Under the pieces are notes generated by a model. It was not told the origin of the DNA. It worked only from the letters and a program-made list of their open reading frames with translations, and made no database searches. The translations under genes and the position numbers were made by a program. From assembly GCF_000381985.1 (NCBI RefSeq), contig NZ_KB907346.1, forward strand, positions 1-64,000: a stretch of DNA of 64,000 nt, given 5' to 3'. Source of the DNA: Novispirillum itersonii subsp. itersonii ATCC 12639 (GTDB lineage Bacteria; Pseudomonadota; Alphaproteobacteria; Rhodospirillales; Rhodospirillaceae). Positions 8,394 through 17,367 of this stretch are shown here, one piece after another; position 1 is the stretch's first letter; each line of letters opens with the position of its first letter.

Positions 8394-10778
8394 ATGAGCG
8401 ACACTGGGACCAACGCAGGCGTTTCCCGCCCGCGGATGGAGCGTATGAAATCCGGCCTGAAGAACCGCCTGACGGTCCTGATCGGAATTCTGATGGTAAC
8501 CGCCTGCATCGCCACCGGGGTCTCACTGGTCCTCGAAGCATCGGCATCCCTGCGTCAGAATGCCGCCCAGGCCGTTGCGGATGCCAGCAATCAGGAAGCC
8601 AGCCGGGTCAGCACCTTTGTCGACGGCGCCATGCAACGGGCCATTCAGCTGGCCAATTTCATCACCTTTCAGGCGGAGCTGGGCAGCATTGACCGGGCCC
8701 AGATCATGCACCACAGCCTGCGCGTTCTGGCCGATGAACCGGGCCTGTTCGCAACATGGATTCTGGCTCCCGTCGGCTCCCTCGATGACCGCGATGCGGA
8801 GTATGCCAGCAAGCCCGGCTATGATCTGGAAGGCGCCTTTGTCCCCTTCTACACCCGCAAGGATGGGGATGCCAAAGCGGCCTTTACAGAGCCGACCGCA
8901 ACCAACGACTGGGACAGCGACTTTTACGCTATACCGGCCAAGTCAGGGCGGCGGGCCGTCATCGCCCCCTACGTGGACCCCTACGTCAATATCATGATGA
9001 CCTCGGTGACGGCTCCGGTGAAACTCGGGGATCGCCCTCCGGTTGTTGTCGGCATTGATATCACCCTGTCCCAGATTCAGGAGCGTCTTGAGGCGGTCCG
9101 TATTTTTACATCTGGCCGGGCCTTCCTGCTCGACAGCGCAGGGACCTATATCAGCCATTGGGATCACGACCGGCTGGGCAAACCGGCAACCCCGGACCAG
9201 ATGCCTGCAAGCATTCTGGAAGCCGCCAAAGCCGGGCAGAGCCTGAATCTGGCGTGGCCGGACGGATTCAGCGACACCATGTTTCAGGTGGTTCCGGTCC
9301 GCTTCTCCTTAAGCGGTGAAGCCTGGGCGATGGTGACTGAGGTTCCGCGAGCAGAAGCAGAAGCCAGCATTTTCGCCATGAAGCAGGCAGGGGTCATTAC
9401 CGGCCTGATCGCTATCACTCTTGGCCTGATCGGGGCCTGGCTGCTGGCCGGTACCATTTCGCGCCCGATTGTCGCCGTGACCAAGGCCCTTGTTGCCCTT
9501 GCCAAGGGCGAAACCGATATTGCCCTGCCCGCACCGGGCAGCCGCGATGAAATCGGCCAGATGGCAGCAGCACTGGTTGGCCTCCGCTCTTCGGTCAGTG
9601 ACGCCTTCCGGCTGAAGCAGATGGTGGAAACCCAGCCCAGCAGTGTGATGCTGTGCACCTCGCAGGGTGATATCGCCTATGTAAACACCGCTGCCGAAAC
9701 GTTCCTGACCCCGTTAGAAGCCCATCTGGACTGCCCGGCCAGCGCCCTGACCGGCCAGTCTCTGGGGGCCTTCCGCGACATCGGCACCACCCTGAAAGAG
9801 ATGGTCGCGGCCTCCACAGAGGCCCCGCAGCGCCAACGTCTGGCCATTGGCCCGGCCATGCTTGATCTTCATGCCAACGCCATCCGCTCTGACGCTGGCA
9901 CCCTGATCGGGGTGATGGTCAACTGGTACGATGTGACCCGCAGCGTCTCGCTGGCGGACGAATTTGAAAGCAAAGTCCGCCATATCGCCAGCTCGGTGAC
10001 GGAAGCGGCTGAACAGGTGCAGTCGGCGGCGGCGGCGATGACCGAAACCGCAGAGAATATGCGGTCGCGCAGTGCCGTGGTCGCCAGCACCGCAGAAGAA
10101 GCGGGCAGCAATGTCAGCGCTGTGGCGCAGGCCGGTGAACAGCTCAGCTCATCCATTGACGAAATCGCCCACAGCGTGGCACAGGCAGCCACCATGACCC
10201 AGCAGGCGGTGACAGAGGCCGGGCAGGCCCGGAGCACGATCCAAAGCCTGAACACAGCCGCCCGCAACATCGGCGAAGTGGTGGAGCTGATCACCAATAT
10301 CGCCAATCAGACCAACCTGCTGGCCCTGAATGCCACAGTCGAGGCCGCCCGCGCCGGTGAGCTGGGCAAAGGCTTCGCAGTGGTCGCCAACGAAGTGAAG
10401 GCACTGGCCAGCCAGACCGCCAAAGCGACGGATGAAATCGCCCGCCAGATCAGCGATGTGCAAAAGGCGACCGGGCTGGTGGTGTCAGTGACAGAAGAGA
10501 TCAGCTCGATCATCGGTCACATCGACCATATCAGCCAGACCATCGCCGCAGCGGTGGAGGAACAGGGAGTAACCACCCGCGAAATCAGCCGAAACGTGAA
10601 GGAAGCCGCCTCCGGCACCCGGATCGTCAGTGCCAATATCGCCGATGTTGCCCGCGATGCCGGGGAAACCGCCCTGTCAGCCGATGCCGTCCATGGGACA
10701 TCGACAATCCTGCGACGGGAAGCCAGAGAACTGGACCGCGCGGTGGAGACCTTCCTCGGCCAGATGCGGGCACTGTAA
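8394..10778 (+). CDS. Methyl-accepting chemotaxis protein with periplasmic Cache domain, HAMP and PAS
   Basis: A transmembrane chemoreceptor of 794 residues. TM1 is at about 25-47, followed by a large periplasmic sensor of the double-Cache type (about 48-328; it contains the WDSDFYAIPAKSGRRAVIAPYVDP segment common in such domains). TM2 is at about 332-352, a HAMP domain at about 353-405, and a PAS-like region at about 415-515 (MVETQPSSVMLCTSQGDIAYVN). The cytoplasmic signalling domain is at about 545-790, with the conserved tip [20 protein letters not shown] near residue 640. ATG 8394 has a GGGGG-type site 7 nt upstream; the frame is open further up but without a membrane-type start. The C-terminus has no CheR-binding pentapeptide. 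Ligand unknown; the combined Cache and PAS domains allow external and internal sensing. Confidence 0.93.
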   Translation: MSDTGTNAGVSRPRMERMKSGLKNRLTVLIGILMVTACIATGVSLVLEASASLRQNAAQAVADASNQEASRVSTFVDGAMQRAIQLANFITFQAELGSIDRAQIMHHSLRVLADEPGLFATWILAPVGSLDDRDAEYASKPGYDLEGAFVPFYTRKDGDAKAAFTEPTATNDWDSDFYAIPAKSGRRAVIAPYVDPYVNIMMTSVTAPVKLGDRPPVVVGIDITLSQIQERLEAVRIFTSGRAFLLDSAGTYISHWDHDRLGKPATPDQMPASILEAAKAGQSLNLAWPDGFSDTMFQVVPVRFSLSGEAWAMVTEVPRAEAEASIFAMKQAGVITGLIAITLGLIGAWLLAGTISRPIVAVTKALVALAKGETDIALPAPGSRDEIGQMAAALVGLRSSVSDAFRLKQMVETQPSSVMLCTSQGDIAYVNTAAETFLTPLEAHLDCPASALTGQSLGAFRDIGTTLKEMVAASTEAPQRQRLAIGPAMLDLHANAIRSDAGTLIGVMVNWYDVTRSVSLADEFESKVRHIASSVTEAAEQVQSAAAAMTETAENMRSRSAVVASTAEEAGSNVSAVAQAGEQLSSSIDEIAHSVAQAATMTQQAVTEAGQARSTIQSLNTAARNIGEVVELITNIANQTNLLALNATVEAARAGELGKGFAVVANEVKALASQTAKATDEIARQISDVQKATGLVVSVTEEISSIIGHIDHISQTIAAAVEEQGVTTREISRNVKEAASGTRIVSANIADVARDAGETALSADAVHGTSTILRREARELDRAVETFLGQMRAL

Positions 10779-10801
10779 CAGCCCCCTCCTCCTGTGTAGA
10801 T

Positions 10802-10837
10802 CACCCCCGGCGGATCTTTCCGCTGGGGGTGTTTTTT
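10802..10837 (+). terminator. Intrinsic terminator after the chemoreceptor gene
   Basis: A 12-bp stem (10802-10813 with 10820-10831, one G-T pair) with a 6-nt ATCTTT loop is followed by six T residues (10832-10837). It ends 59 nt past the stop codon and lies between convergent genes. Confidence 0.9.
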
Positions 10838-10856
10838 ACAACTGGAAGCGCAGACG

Positions 10857-11309
10857 TCAGCGGGCCACCCGCACAGCAGCCAACGGCATGATGGTCTGCT
10901 GGGCAATCGCACACAAAGTCTGCTCCCCGGCACGCTCAGAAAAGACATCGACACGGGTGATGATCAGACTCCGACCGTTTTTGATCACGGTCCCCACCGC
11001 CACCAGCGCATCCCCTTCACCGGGAGCGATGATGTTCAGCTTATACTCGACCGTCAGCACCTCTACCCCTGCCGCAACCAGCGAGGCAGCGGCGAAGCCA
11101 CCGGCGTTGTCTGCCAGAGTCCCGATCAGGCCTCCATGGAAGAATCCGTGCTGCTGACACAGGTCCGGGCGGAATGGCAAACGGATCCGACAGGAACCGG
11201 CCGGAGCCTCTTCCAGAACGGCCCCAATCAGAGACATGAATCCCTGCCGGGCAAAACTGGCCTCAACAGCCGTCTTCCAGTCAGGATTAGAAACGTCAAA
11301 ACCAGCCAT
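10857..11309 (-). CDS. PaaI-family acyl-CoA thioesterase
   Basis: The protein has 150 residues of the hotdog fold. The HGGLIGTLADNAGGFAA segment (about 58-75) is the family signature and carries the catalytic Asp/Asn region. VEYKLNIIAPGEGD follows on the next strand. PaaI-type enzymes hydrolyse acyl- or aryl-CoA thioesters and often serve fatty-acid, branched-chain or phenylacetate degradation. ATG 11309 has GGGAGGG a few nt upstream. A perfect 9-bp inverted repeat lies 18-41 nt upstream, so the gene is likely under a dedicated repressor or MerR-type regulator. It stands alone between convergent and co-directional terminators. Confidence 0.88.
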   Translation of the reverse strand: MAGFDVSNPDWKTAVEASFARQGFMSLIGAVLEEAPAGSCRIRLPFRPDLCQQHGFFHGGLIGTLADNAGGFAAASLVAAGVEVLTVEYKLNIIAPGEGDALVAVGTVIKNGRSLIITRVDVFSERAGEQTLCAIAQQTIMPLAAVRVAR

Positions 11310-11326
11310 CAGACCCTCCCTATAGT

Positions 11327-11350
11327 CTTACCGTTTACGTTAACGGTAAG
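11327..11350 (-). promoter_or_regulatory. Palindromic operator overlapping the PaaI-gene promoter
   Basis: CTTACCGTT (11327-11335) and AACGGTAAG (11342-11350) form a perfect inverted repeat around a 6-nt TACGTT centre. On the minus strand the outer TTACCG and a downstream TATAGG are separated by 19 nt, an over-long spacer of the kind seen with MerR-type regulators. The ACGTTAACG-like core resembles LiuR/FadR-type sites in proteobacterial acyl-CoA catabolism, recalled from general knowledge. The regulator is not in this window. Confidence 0.6.
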
Positions 11351-11422
11351 TGGGAATACCGGCAGGTTCAAACCCAAAAATACGCCCCGGACTCCGGCAG
11401 GCGGTAACAGGCAGAGGACATC

Positions 11423-11452
11423 AAAAACGCCGGCCCTTGCGGTCCGGCGTTT
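11423..11452 (-). terminator. Intrinsic terminator after ptsN
   Basis: AAACGCCGG (11425-11433) and CCGGCGTTT (11444-11452) make a 9-bp stem. Read on the minus strand it ends in TTTTT (11423-11427). It lies 30 nt past the ptsN stop. Confidence 0.85.
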
Positions 11453-11481
11453 GTCACATACCGTTTCAGAAACGCTTTCGT

Positions 11482-11943
11482 TCAGGCAGCCTGTGCCTCG
11501 CTTGCCGCCAGCAGAGCGTACAGGGCATCGGCTGTCGTGGTCGCCCGCAGCTTCTCACACATTGTCCGGTCCCGCAGCAGGCGGGACACCCGTGCCAGTG
11601 CCTTCAGGTGATCCGCCCCAGCCGTTTCCGGAGCCATCAGCAGGAAAATCAGGTCGACCGGCTGCTCGTCAATCGCCTCGAAGTCAATGGGGCGCTCCAG
11701 ACGCGCAAAAATGCCGAACAGACGCGGCAGGGCTGCCAGCTTGCCATGAGGAATGGCAATCCCGTTCCCGACACCGGTAGTCCCCAGACGTTCACGGTCC
11801 AGCAGAACATCAAAGACAGCCCGTTCATTCAGACCCGAAACCTGCGAGGCGTGCCGGGCCAGCTCCTGCAGAGCCTGCTTCTTCGACGTCGCTTTCAGAT
11901 TCGGGATGACATTTTCTGGGCTGACGAGCGTGGTGATATCCAT
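11482..11943 (-). CDS. ptsN: PTS IIA-like nitrogen-regulatory protein
   Basis: EIIA-Ntr of 153 residues. The phosphorylated His lies in GNGIAIPHGKLAAL (about residues 60-73), the family signature. It receives phosphate from the nitrogen PTS (PtsP/NPr) and regulates potassium uptake, carbon storage and sigma-54-linked functions. ATG 11943 gives the usual MDITTLVSPENVIPNL start and has AGAGGG upstream; the frame stays open for 25 codons before it. It lies 255 bp downstream of rpoN with no room for the ribosome hibernation factor gene that commonly sits between them. A terminator follows. Confidence 0.94.
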   Translation of the reverse strand: MDITTLVSPENVIPNLKATSKKQALQELARHASQVSGLNERAVFDVLLDRERLGTTGVGNGIAIPHGKLAALPRLFGIFARLERPIDFEAIDEQPVDLIFLLMAPETAGADHLKALARVSRLLRDRTMCEKLRATTTADALYALLAASEAQAA

Positions 11944-12197
11944 TCCAAGCCCTCTTTGGCTTCTTTTTTGGTCACCGGAACTCCGGGGACCGGTATTCAT
12001 AAAAATACGGCGCCGCATTCCCTACTCAGGAAAAAGCGCCGGAAACAGACAAGGACCCTGTCAGCGGGTTTTCACCTTTCAGCGGCGGGCCCGGTGTTTC
12101 TCCACAGCTCACCCCGGGCAGGCCCCGTCACAAAGGGCCGGACCATACGGGGGAAGGGGATAGCGGTCAACCGGATACAGTCAGACCTGATTTAATT

Positions 12198-13733
12198 TTA
12201 CCGCGTTTTCAGCAAACTCTTTACCGATTTTTCGCGCCGCCGCTGCACCGAGGACGGAATTTTCATCCCTTCCCGATACTTGGCCACCGTGCGGCGGGCG
12301 ATATCAATCCCCTCCTTCCGCAGGATGTCGACCAGTGTGTCGTCTGACAGGACCGCTGACGGGCTTTCAGCATCAATCAAAGCTTTAATCCGGTAACGGA
12401 CAGCCTCCGCCGAGTGGGCATTCCCCCCATCGGCAGCGTTAATCGCCTGCGTAAAGAAGTACTTCAGCTCAAACACCCCCCGGGGCGTTGAGATATATTT
12501 GTTACTGGTCACCCGGCTGACCGTACTTTCATGCAGATCCACCGCCTCGGCGATATCCCGCAGGATCAGCGGCCTCAGTCCACCGACACCGATTTCCAGA
12601 AAGCGGTTCTGCTGACGGATAATTTCGGTTGAAACCTTTAGAATCGTGTTCGCCCGCTGATCCAGCGCCTTGACCAGCCAGCTGGCTGTCTGGAACGTTT
12701 CCGTAATAAAGCTTTTATCTTCCCGCGAGGCAGCCTTGCTGACCCGGGCATAATAGCGGTTGTTCAGCAGAACACGGGGCAGTGTGTCGGGATTGAGCTC
12801 AATAATCCACGCACCATCCAGACTGTCATTGCCGGGCCCCGAGCGAACCAGCACATCGGGAACCACCGGCTCCGCCGCTCCGCCACCGAATCGGACCGCG
12901 GGTTTGGGATCCAGCGCCCGGATTTCAGCGATCATGTCCTGCAGATCTTCAGCATCAACCCGGCACAGACGCATCAACCCGGCATAATCGCGGCGGGCCA
13001 GCAGATCAAGATGATCAAGCATGCACTGCATTGCCGGATCCAACCGGTTCCGGTCCACAAGCTGAAGAGCCAGGCATTCTTTCAGAGACCGGGCAAACAG
13101 ACCGGCGGGATCAAACCGCTGCACCCGGGCCAGAACGGCCTCAACATGCGCAATGGTGGTGCCCAGACCATCGGCAATTTCCGCCAGATCCGCAGCCAGC
13201 CAACCGGCATCGTCCAGCGAATCGATCAGGGCCATACCCACCATCCGGTCAGACGGTGCGCTGATATCCAGATCGAGCTGACTGACCAGATGATCCCGCA
13301 GGCTGACCGATTGACTCAGGGTTTCGTCAATGCTGCGCTCATCACCGCCGAAATCACTGCGCCCGCCGGACCCGGCACCATCCCAGCTGCCCAGACTGGT
13401 ATCGGGGTCATACGATGGCCCCTCGTAAGGGCTGCCTTCGTCATAAGAATTATCAATGTCGATATCCAGCGGGGTTTCAGCCACACCACCGGCCCCGGCA
13501 TCAACCACCACCCCTGCCTCAGCATCCCGGCGCTGTTCTGCAGGGACCCGGTCCTCGAAACTCTCAGCCGGGCGCTCATCACGCTCCAGCATCGGGTTAC
13601 GTTCCAGTTCCTGTTCAACGAAGGCTGTCAGCTCCATATTAGACAGCTGCAACAGCTTAATGGCCTGCTGCAGCTGCGGTGTCATCACCAGCGTCTGCGC
13701 CTGCCGTAAATCAAGCCTAGGTTGCAGTGCCAT
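12198..13733 (-). CDS. rpoN: RNA polymerase sigma-54 factor
   Basis: The protein has 511 residues, full length for the family. The N-terminal glutamine-rich activator-interaction region (RLDLRQAQTLVMTPQLQQAIKLLQ) is intact. An acidic linker follows (about 60-120), then the core-binding domain and the DNA-binding domain. The invariant RpoN box reads ARRTVAKYREGMKIPSS near the C-terminus. Sigma-54 directs transcription of nitrogen, flagellar and other genes with AAA+ activators. GGGGGAG lies 8 nt upstream of ATG 13733. It is 46 nt downstream of lptB, the usual conserved neighbourhood. Confidence 0.97.
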   Translation of the reverse strand: MALQPRLDLRQAQTLVMTPQLQQAIKLLQLSNMELTAFVEQELERNPMLERDERPAESFEDRVPAEQRRDAEAGVVVDAGAGGVAETPLDIDIDNSYDEGSPYEGPSYDPDTSLGSWDGAGSGGRSDFGGDERSIDETLSQSVSLRDHLVSQLDLDISAPSDRMVGMALIDSLDDAGWLAADLAEIADGLGTTIAHVEAVLARVQRFDPAGLFARSLKECLALQLVDRNRLDPAMQCMLDHLDLLARRDYAGLMRLCRVDAEDLQDMIAEIRALDPKPAVRFGGGAAEPVVPDVLVRSGPGNDSLDGAWIIELNPDTLPRVLLNNRYYARVSKAASREDKSFITETFQTASWLVKALDQRANTILKVSTEIIRQQNRFLEIGVGGLRPLILRDIAEAVDLHESTVSRVTSNKYISTPRGVFELKYFFTQAINAADGGNAHSAEAVRYRIKALIDAESPSAVLSDDTLVDILRKEGIDIARRTVAKYREGMKIPSSVQRRREKSVKSLLKTR

Positions 13734-13779
13734 ATCTGTTCTCCCCCCGCTGCCTGTGAGCGATCACTGACAGCGGTGC

Positions 13780-14535
13780 TTACAGACTGAAGCGATCGCC
13801 AAGGTAAACCCGGCGCACGCCTTCGTCCGACACGATATCAGCGGGGGTCCCTTCCTTCATCACAGTGCCTTCGTACAGGATGTAGGCGCGGTCGATAATA
13901 TCGAGCGTTTCACGGACATTGTGGTCAGTGATCAGCACACCCAGACCACGGTCTTTCAGATGTGCGACCAGATCACGGATTTCGCCGACAGCGATCGGGT
14001 CAATCCCCGCCAGAGGCTCGTCAAGCAGGATGAAGTGCGGACTGGACGCCAACGCCCGGGCGATTTCGACACGGCGGCGCTCCCCCCCCGACAGCGACAG
14101 GGCCGAGGCCCGGCGCAGATGGGAAACAGAGAACTCTGACAGCAACTCCTCGAGCATCGCTTCCCGACGCTCCGGGTCGCTTTCGCAGACCTCAAGAATG
14201 GTGCGGATGTTATCTTCAACCGACATACCGCGGAAAATGGAGGCTTCCTGCGGCAGATAGCCAATCCCCAGCCGCGCCCGCCGGTACATCGGCAGAGCCG
14301 TTATGTTCTGCCCATCCAGTTCAATCATACCGGAGTCGGGGGTAATCAGGCCGGTCACGCAATAAAAGCACGTGGTTTTCCCGGCACCGTTCGGCCCGAG
14401 AAGCCCGACGGCCTCGCCGCGCCGAACATACAGAGAAACATCCCGTAACACGGGACGCCGCTTATACCGCTTGCCGATATTGCGGATAAACAGCCCGGTT
14501 TCTTCCTCGGCGGCAGTTCCGACACCCGTGGTCAC
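13780..14535 (-). CDS. lptB: Lipopolysaccharide export ABC transporter ATP-binding protein
   Basis: The protein has 251 residues. A Walker A motif GPNGAGKTT (about 45-53), Q-loop QEASIF, signature LSGGERRR and Walker B FILLDEPLAGIDP are all present, followed by the H-loop His in LITDHNV. LptB drives lipopolysaccharide extraction from the inner membrane with LptF/LptG and passes it to the LptC-LptA bridge. The start is GTG at 14535 with a modest ACGGA site. Gene order kdsD-lptC-lptA-lptB-rpoN supports the assignment over other branched-chain-type ATPases. lptF/lptG are not in the window. Confidence 0.96.
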   Translation of the reverse strand: MTTGVGTAAEEETGLFIRNIGKRYKRRPVLRDVSLYVRRGEAVGLLGPNGAGKTTCFYCVTGLITPDSGMIELDGQNITALPMYRRARLGIGYLPQEASIFRGMSVEDNIRTILEVCESDPERREAMLEELLSEFSVSHLRRASALSLSGGERRRVEIARALASSPHFILLDEPLAGIDPIAVGEIRDLVAHLKDRGLGVLITDHNVRETLDIIDRAYILYEGTVMKEGTPADIVSDEGVRRVYLGDRFSL

Positions 14536-14664
14536 GATCCGTTTTCATCCCCAACCCTGACCGTTTCCCTCGACGGAAAGGGAACTGCGCCGGTCTTTGT
14601 CTCTATTCCCCCATCTTCCGGGGGGTGGCTTTCTTCCGTCTGCCACACACTGCGCGCGTGTGAC

Positions 14665-15513
14665 TTACGGCGTTTTCGGCGCCGCACCGCCCGCAGGCTT
14701 GTTTTTATCCTGCGGCACCAGAAAAGCCCGGGCCCGCGAACCATCCCCGCCGCCACCATAAAGGGTAGACAGCCCGGAGTTCATGTTCACGACCGCCTTG
14801 TTTCCGGTCAGCACATTCTGATCCCGATTGATTGTAACCGATCCGGTCAGGGTCGCGATACCCGTTTTGGCATCATAATTGCCTTGCGAACCCCGTGCCG
14901 TTTCCTTGGCCGTCACAATCACAACCTCCCCGACCCCTTCCACCAAACGGAGGTCGGTCTTGCCGTTCACCTCTTCCATATAGGCAATCAGGGTTTCAGC
15001 GGTCAGGGTCTTATCGGCTTTCTTGACGCTGGCGCCGCCATAGGCGACCGCTTTCTGAGCCTTGGTGTCATATTCAATCCGATCCTTGGCCACCACCGTC
15101 TCTGTCTTGGTAACCAGAGATACCGGAGCCCCATCGCCGTAGAGCACCAGCATTCCGGTGGCAACAGTGTAAATTGCCCGCCGCCCGGTCGCCTGCTCCG
15201 TCGCCGATGTGATCGTCACACCGCCGGTGGCTTCCAGCACTTCAATATCCGTCGCGCTGCCGTCCGTATCCCGATAGTGGGCGATCAGAACCGGTGCCCG
15301 CACCGTTACCCCGCCCCGGATTGCCTGAGCATTGCCACGGGCGATGAACTGCTTTTTCGGCTGCTGCCACTCAATACCGTCATCGGCCAAGACCTCAATC
15401 GGGCCACCGCCCCCCGCGCCGAGGTCAAGCCCTTGGGCCTGCGCCACGGCCGAAAGCTGTGTAGCCGCCAGAAAAACCCACAGGCCAGCGGCAGCGGTGG
15501 TGATGCGGCGCAT
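14665..15513 (-). CDS. lptA: Lipopolysaccharide transport periplasmic protein LptA
   Basis: The protein has 282 residues with a cleavable signal peptide (about 1-27, ending AVAQAQ). The OstA-like beta-jellyroll region spans about 35-240, with repeated A-x-G-x-V/A strands. LptA forms the periplasmic filament that carries lipopolysaccharide to LptDE. ATG 15513 is chosen because GGGGAG stands 6 nt upstream and the signal peptide begins there. It is longer than E. coli LptA (about 185) but within the alphaproteobacterial range. A Gly-rich and Lys/Pro-rich tail ends the protein. Located directly after lptC. Confidence 0.93.
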   Translation of the reverse strand: MRRITTAAAGLWVFLAATQLSAVAQAQGLDLGAGGGGPIEVLADDGIEWQQPKKQFIARGNAQAIRGGVTVRAPVLIAHYRDTDGSATDIEVLEATGGVTITSATEQATGRRAIYTVATGMLVLYGDGAPVSLVTKTETVVAKDRIEYDTKAQKAVAYGGASVKKADKTLTAETLIAYMEEVNGKTDLRLVEGVGEVVIVTAKETARGSQGNYDAKTGIATLTGSVTINRDQNVLTGNKAVVNMNSGLSTLYGGGGDGSRARAFLVPQDKNKPAGGAAPKTP

Positions 15514-15566
15514 AGGTTCTCCCCTTTTCCCCAAAACAGTCAGCACCAGTGTACAGAAACCCATCC

Positions 15567-16235
15567 TCATTTTCCTGCCGCTTTCTTTGCCGGTACAGCC
15601 GGGGCCGGTGCAGTCTTTTTCGCGGAGGAGGAAGAGGAGGAATAAATCAGCAGACGGCTTTTTCCGGTCACGGCGACGGTCTGCCCGTTGTCGGTGATAT
15701 GCAGGCCCTGACCGTTAATTTCGCCACGCGGCCCTTTCCCGGCGACGGGCTCGGTCCCGATGGCTTCCCCCTTCGCCAGATCCATCGACAGACGGGCTGT
15801 ATGCATTTCGTAACCCGCATCATGAAACACGTTGACGCTACCGGCGAGGTCAAGCACCTGAGAAACCTGATTATAGTGCCCCTCGTCTGCCTCCAGCAGC
15901 ACCCATGCCTTTGACTTGAGGGTGATATCGGCGCGCGGACGGGTCAGCTGAATGATCTGCGACCCCGGCGCGGTCTCCTTTGCCAGCTCAGCTGTCACCG
16001 TATACGGCTGAGATGACTTATCAATGCCGTGATAGCGGGCATCCTGCATGGTCTGCGTCTGCTGCTGCGGGGCCTCCAGACGGGCAAAGGTCAGCGGCGA
16101 AGATTTATCGGGCCCGGCCGTCAACTGCGGCCAGACCACCACCAACGACAACAGCACCACGGCCAGCGTCGGCAGGGCAACTTTCAGCGCCGACACCAGA
16201 TGCGAATACGAGAACCCCCCGCTGCGCCGGGTCAT
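15567..16235 (-). CDS. lptC: LPS export ABC transporter periplasmic protein LptC
   Basis: The protein has 222 residues, anchored by one N-terminal membrane helix (about 18-38), with a periplasmic LptC/OstA-type beta domain (about 60-195). It links the LptBFG transporter to LptA. The C-terminus has a run of six Ser and an Ala/Lys/Pro-rich tail (about 197-222) that looks like a lineage-specific low-complexity extension. Its ATG overlaps the kdsD stop by 4 nt (ATGA), so translation is probably coupled. Context within kdsD-lptC-lptA-lptB is decisive because sequence conservation in this family is low. Confidence 0.93.
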   Translation of the reverse strand: MTRRSGGFSYSHLVSALKVALPTLAVVLLSLVVVWPQLTAGPDKSSPLTFARLEAPQQQTQTMQDARYHGIDKSSQPYTVTAELAKETAPGSQIIQLTRPRADITLKSKAWVLLEADEGHYNQVSQVLDLAGSVNVFHDAGYEMHTARLSMDLAKGEAIGTEPVAGKGPRGEINGQGLHITDNGQTVAVTGKSRLLIYSSSSSSAKKTAPAPAVPAKKAAGK

Positions 16236-17218
16236 GCAACGCCAGCCCGCAGCAGATCATGGACATGCAGGAAGCCGACAGGACGTCCGTCATCGACCAC
16301 AAACAGGCCGGTGACCTTGCCCTCATTCATCAGACGCAGGGCCTCTGCCGCCACCATGGCCGGTGGCACATGCTTGGGGGCGCGGGTCATGATATCAGCG
16401 GCCCGGCTGCGGACCAGATCATCATTCATATGACGGCGCAGATCACCATCGGTGATAACCCCAACCAGCAGACCAGCCGCGTCAACAACACCGGTACAGC
16501 CAAAACTTTTTCCGGTCATGATCATCAGCGCTTCAGACATCGGCGTGTCCGGCTGACAGAGCGGCAGCGACTCCGTTCCATGCATCAGATCCGACACCCG
16601 CTGCAGCTTCTTCCCCAGCTTCCCGCCGGGATGAAACACCTTGAAGTCCTGCGCCGAAAAGCCGATCCGCTCCAGCAGGGCAACCGCCAGGGCATCCCCC
16701 AGCGCCAGCGTCAGCGTGGTTGATGTGGTCGGGGCCAGACCATTGGGGCAGGCTTCGGTAAAGGCCGGAAGAATCAGCGCGCAATCTGCCGCCTGTGCCA
16801 GCGTGCTGCCAGCCCGGCTGGTGATGGCGATCAGCGGAATCGAAAAACGGCGACAATACGCGATGATATCCGCCAGCTCCGGCGTTTCACCGGAATTAGA
16901 CAGTGCGATCACCGCATCATCGCGGGTGATCATGCCAAGATCGCCATGACTCGCTTCAGCCGGATGCACAAAGAAAGACGGCGTCCCGGTCGAGGCCAGC
17001 GTTGCGGCGATCTTGCAGCCGACATGGCCGCTTTTGCCCATCCCCGTCACGATCACCCGACCGGAAATGGCCGCCAGAACCGCCACCGCCCGGGTAAAAT
17101 CGCCATTCAGACTGTCGCGCAGAGCCGACAGCCCCTCAATCGCGACCGACAGGGTGCGGCGGGCAGAGGTCAGGTCACGGTCAGCCGGGGTTTGCACAAG
17201 GGCATCAGAAGACGTCAC
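16232..17218 (-). CDS. kdsD: D-arabinose-5-phosphate isomerase
   Basis: It converts ribulose-5-phosphate to arabinose-5-phosphate, the first step to Kdo for lipopolysaccharide. From the GTG at 17218 it has 328 residues, the length of the E. coli enzyme, and AGGAAAGAG lies just upstream; ATG 17236 is an alternative. The SIS domain (about 30-180) has VTGMGKSGHVGCKIAATLASTGTPSFFVHPAEA and a SNSGETPE sugar-phosphate motif. Two CBS domains follow (about 205-325). The stop overlaps the start of lptC. Confidence 0.94.
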   Translation of the reverse strand: MTSSDALVQTPADRDLTSARRTLSVAIEGLSALRDSLNGDFTRAVAVLAAISGRVIVTGMGKSGHVGCKIAATLASTGTPSFFVHPAEASHGDLGMITRDDAVIALSNSGETPELADIIAYCRRFSIPLIAITSRAGSTLAQAADCALILPAFTEACPNGLAPTTSTTLTLALGDALAVALLERIGFSAQDFKVFHPGGKLGKKLQRVSDLMHGTESLPLCQPDTPMSEALMIMTGKSFGCTGVVDAAGLLVGVITDGDLRRHMNDDLVRSRAADIMTRAPKHVPPAMVAAEALRLMNEGKVTGLFVVDDGRPVGFLHVHDLLRAGVA

Positions 17219-17367
17219 GGTTCTCTTTCCTGTCATCACCTGCCGCACCGACAGCCCCTGACGGGTCCGGGCAACAGTACAGCCCATCCATGGCTGCCAG
17301 AACGATATGCGCCGGGAAGGCCGCAGGATCAAGGAAAACCCCGCTGCCTTTTTTTCAGCCCGTCACA

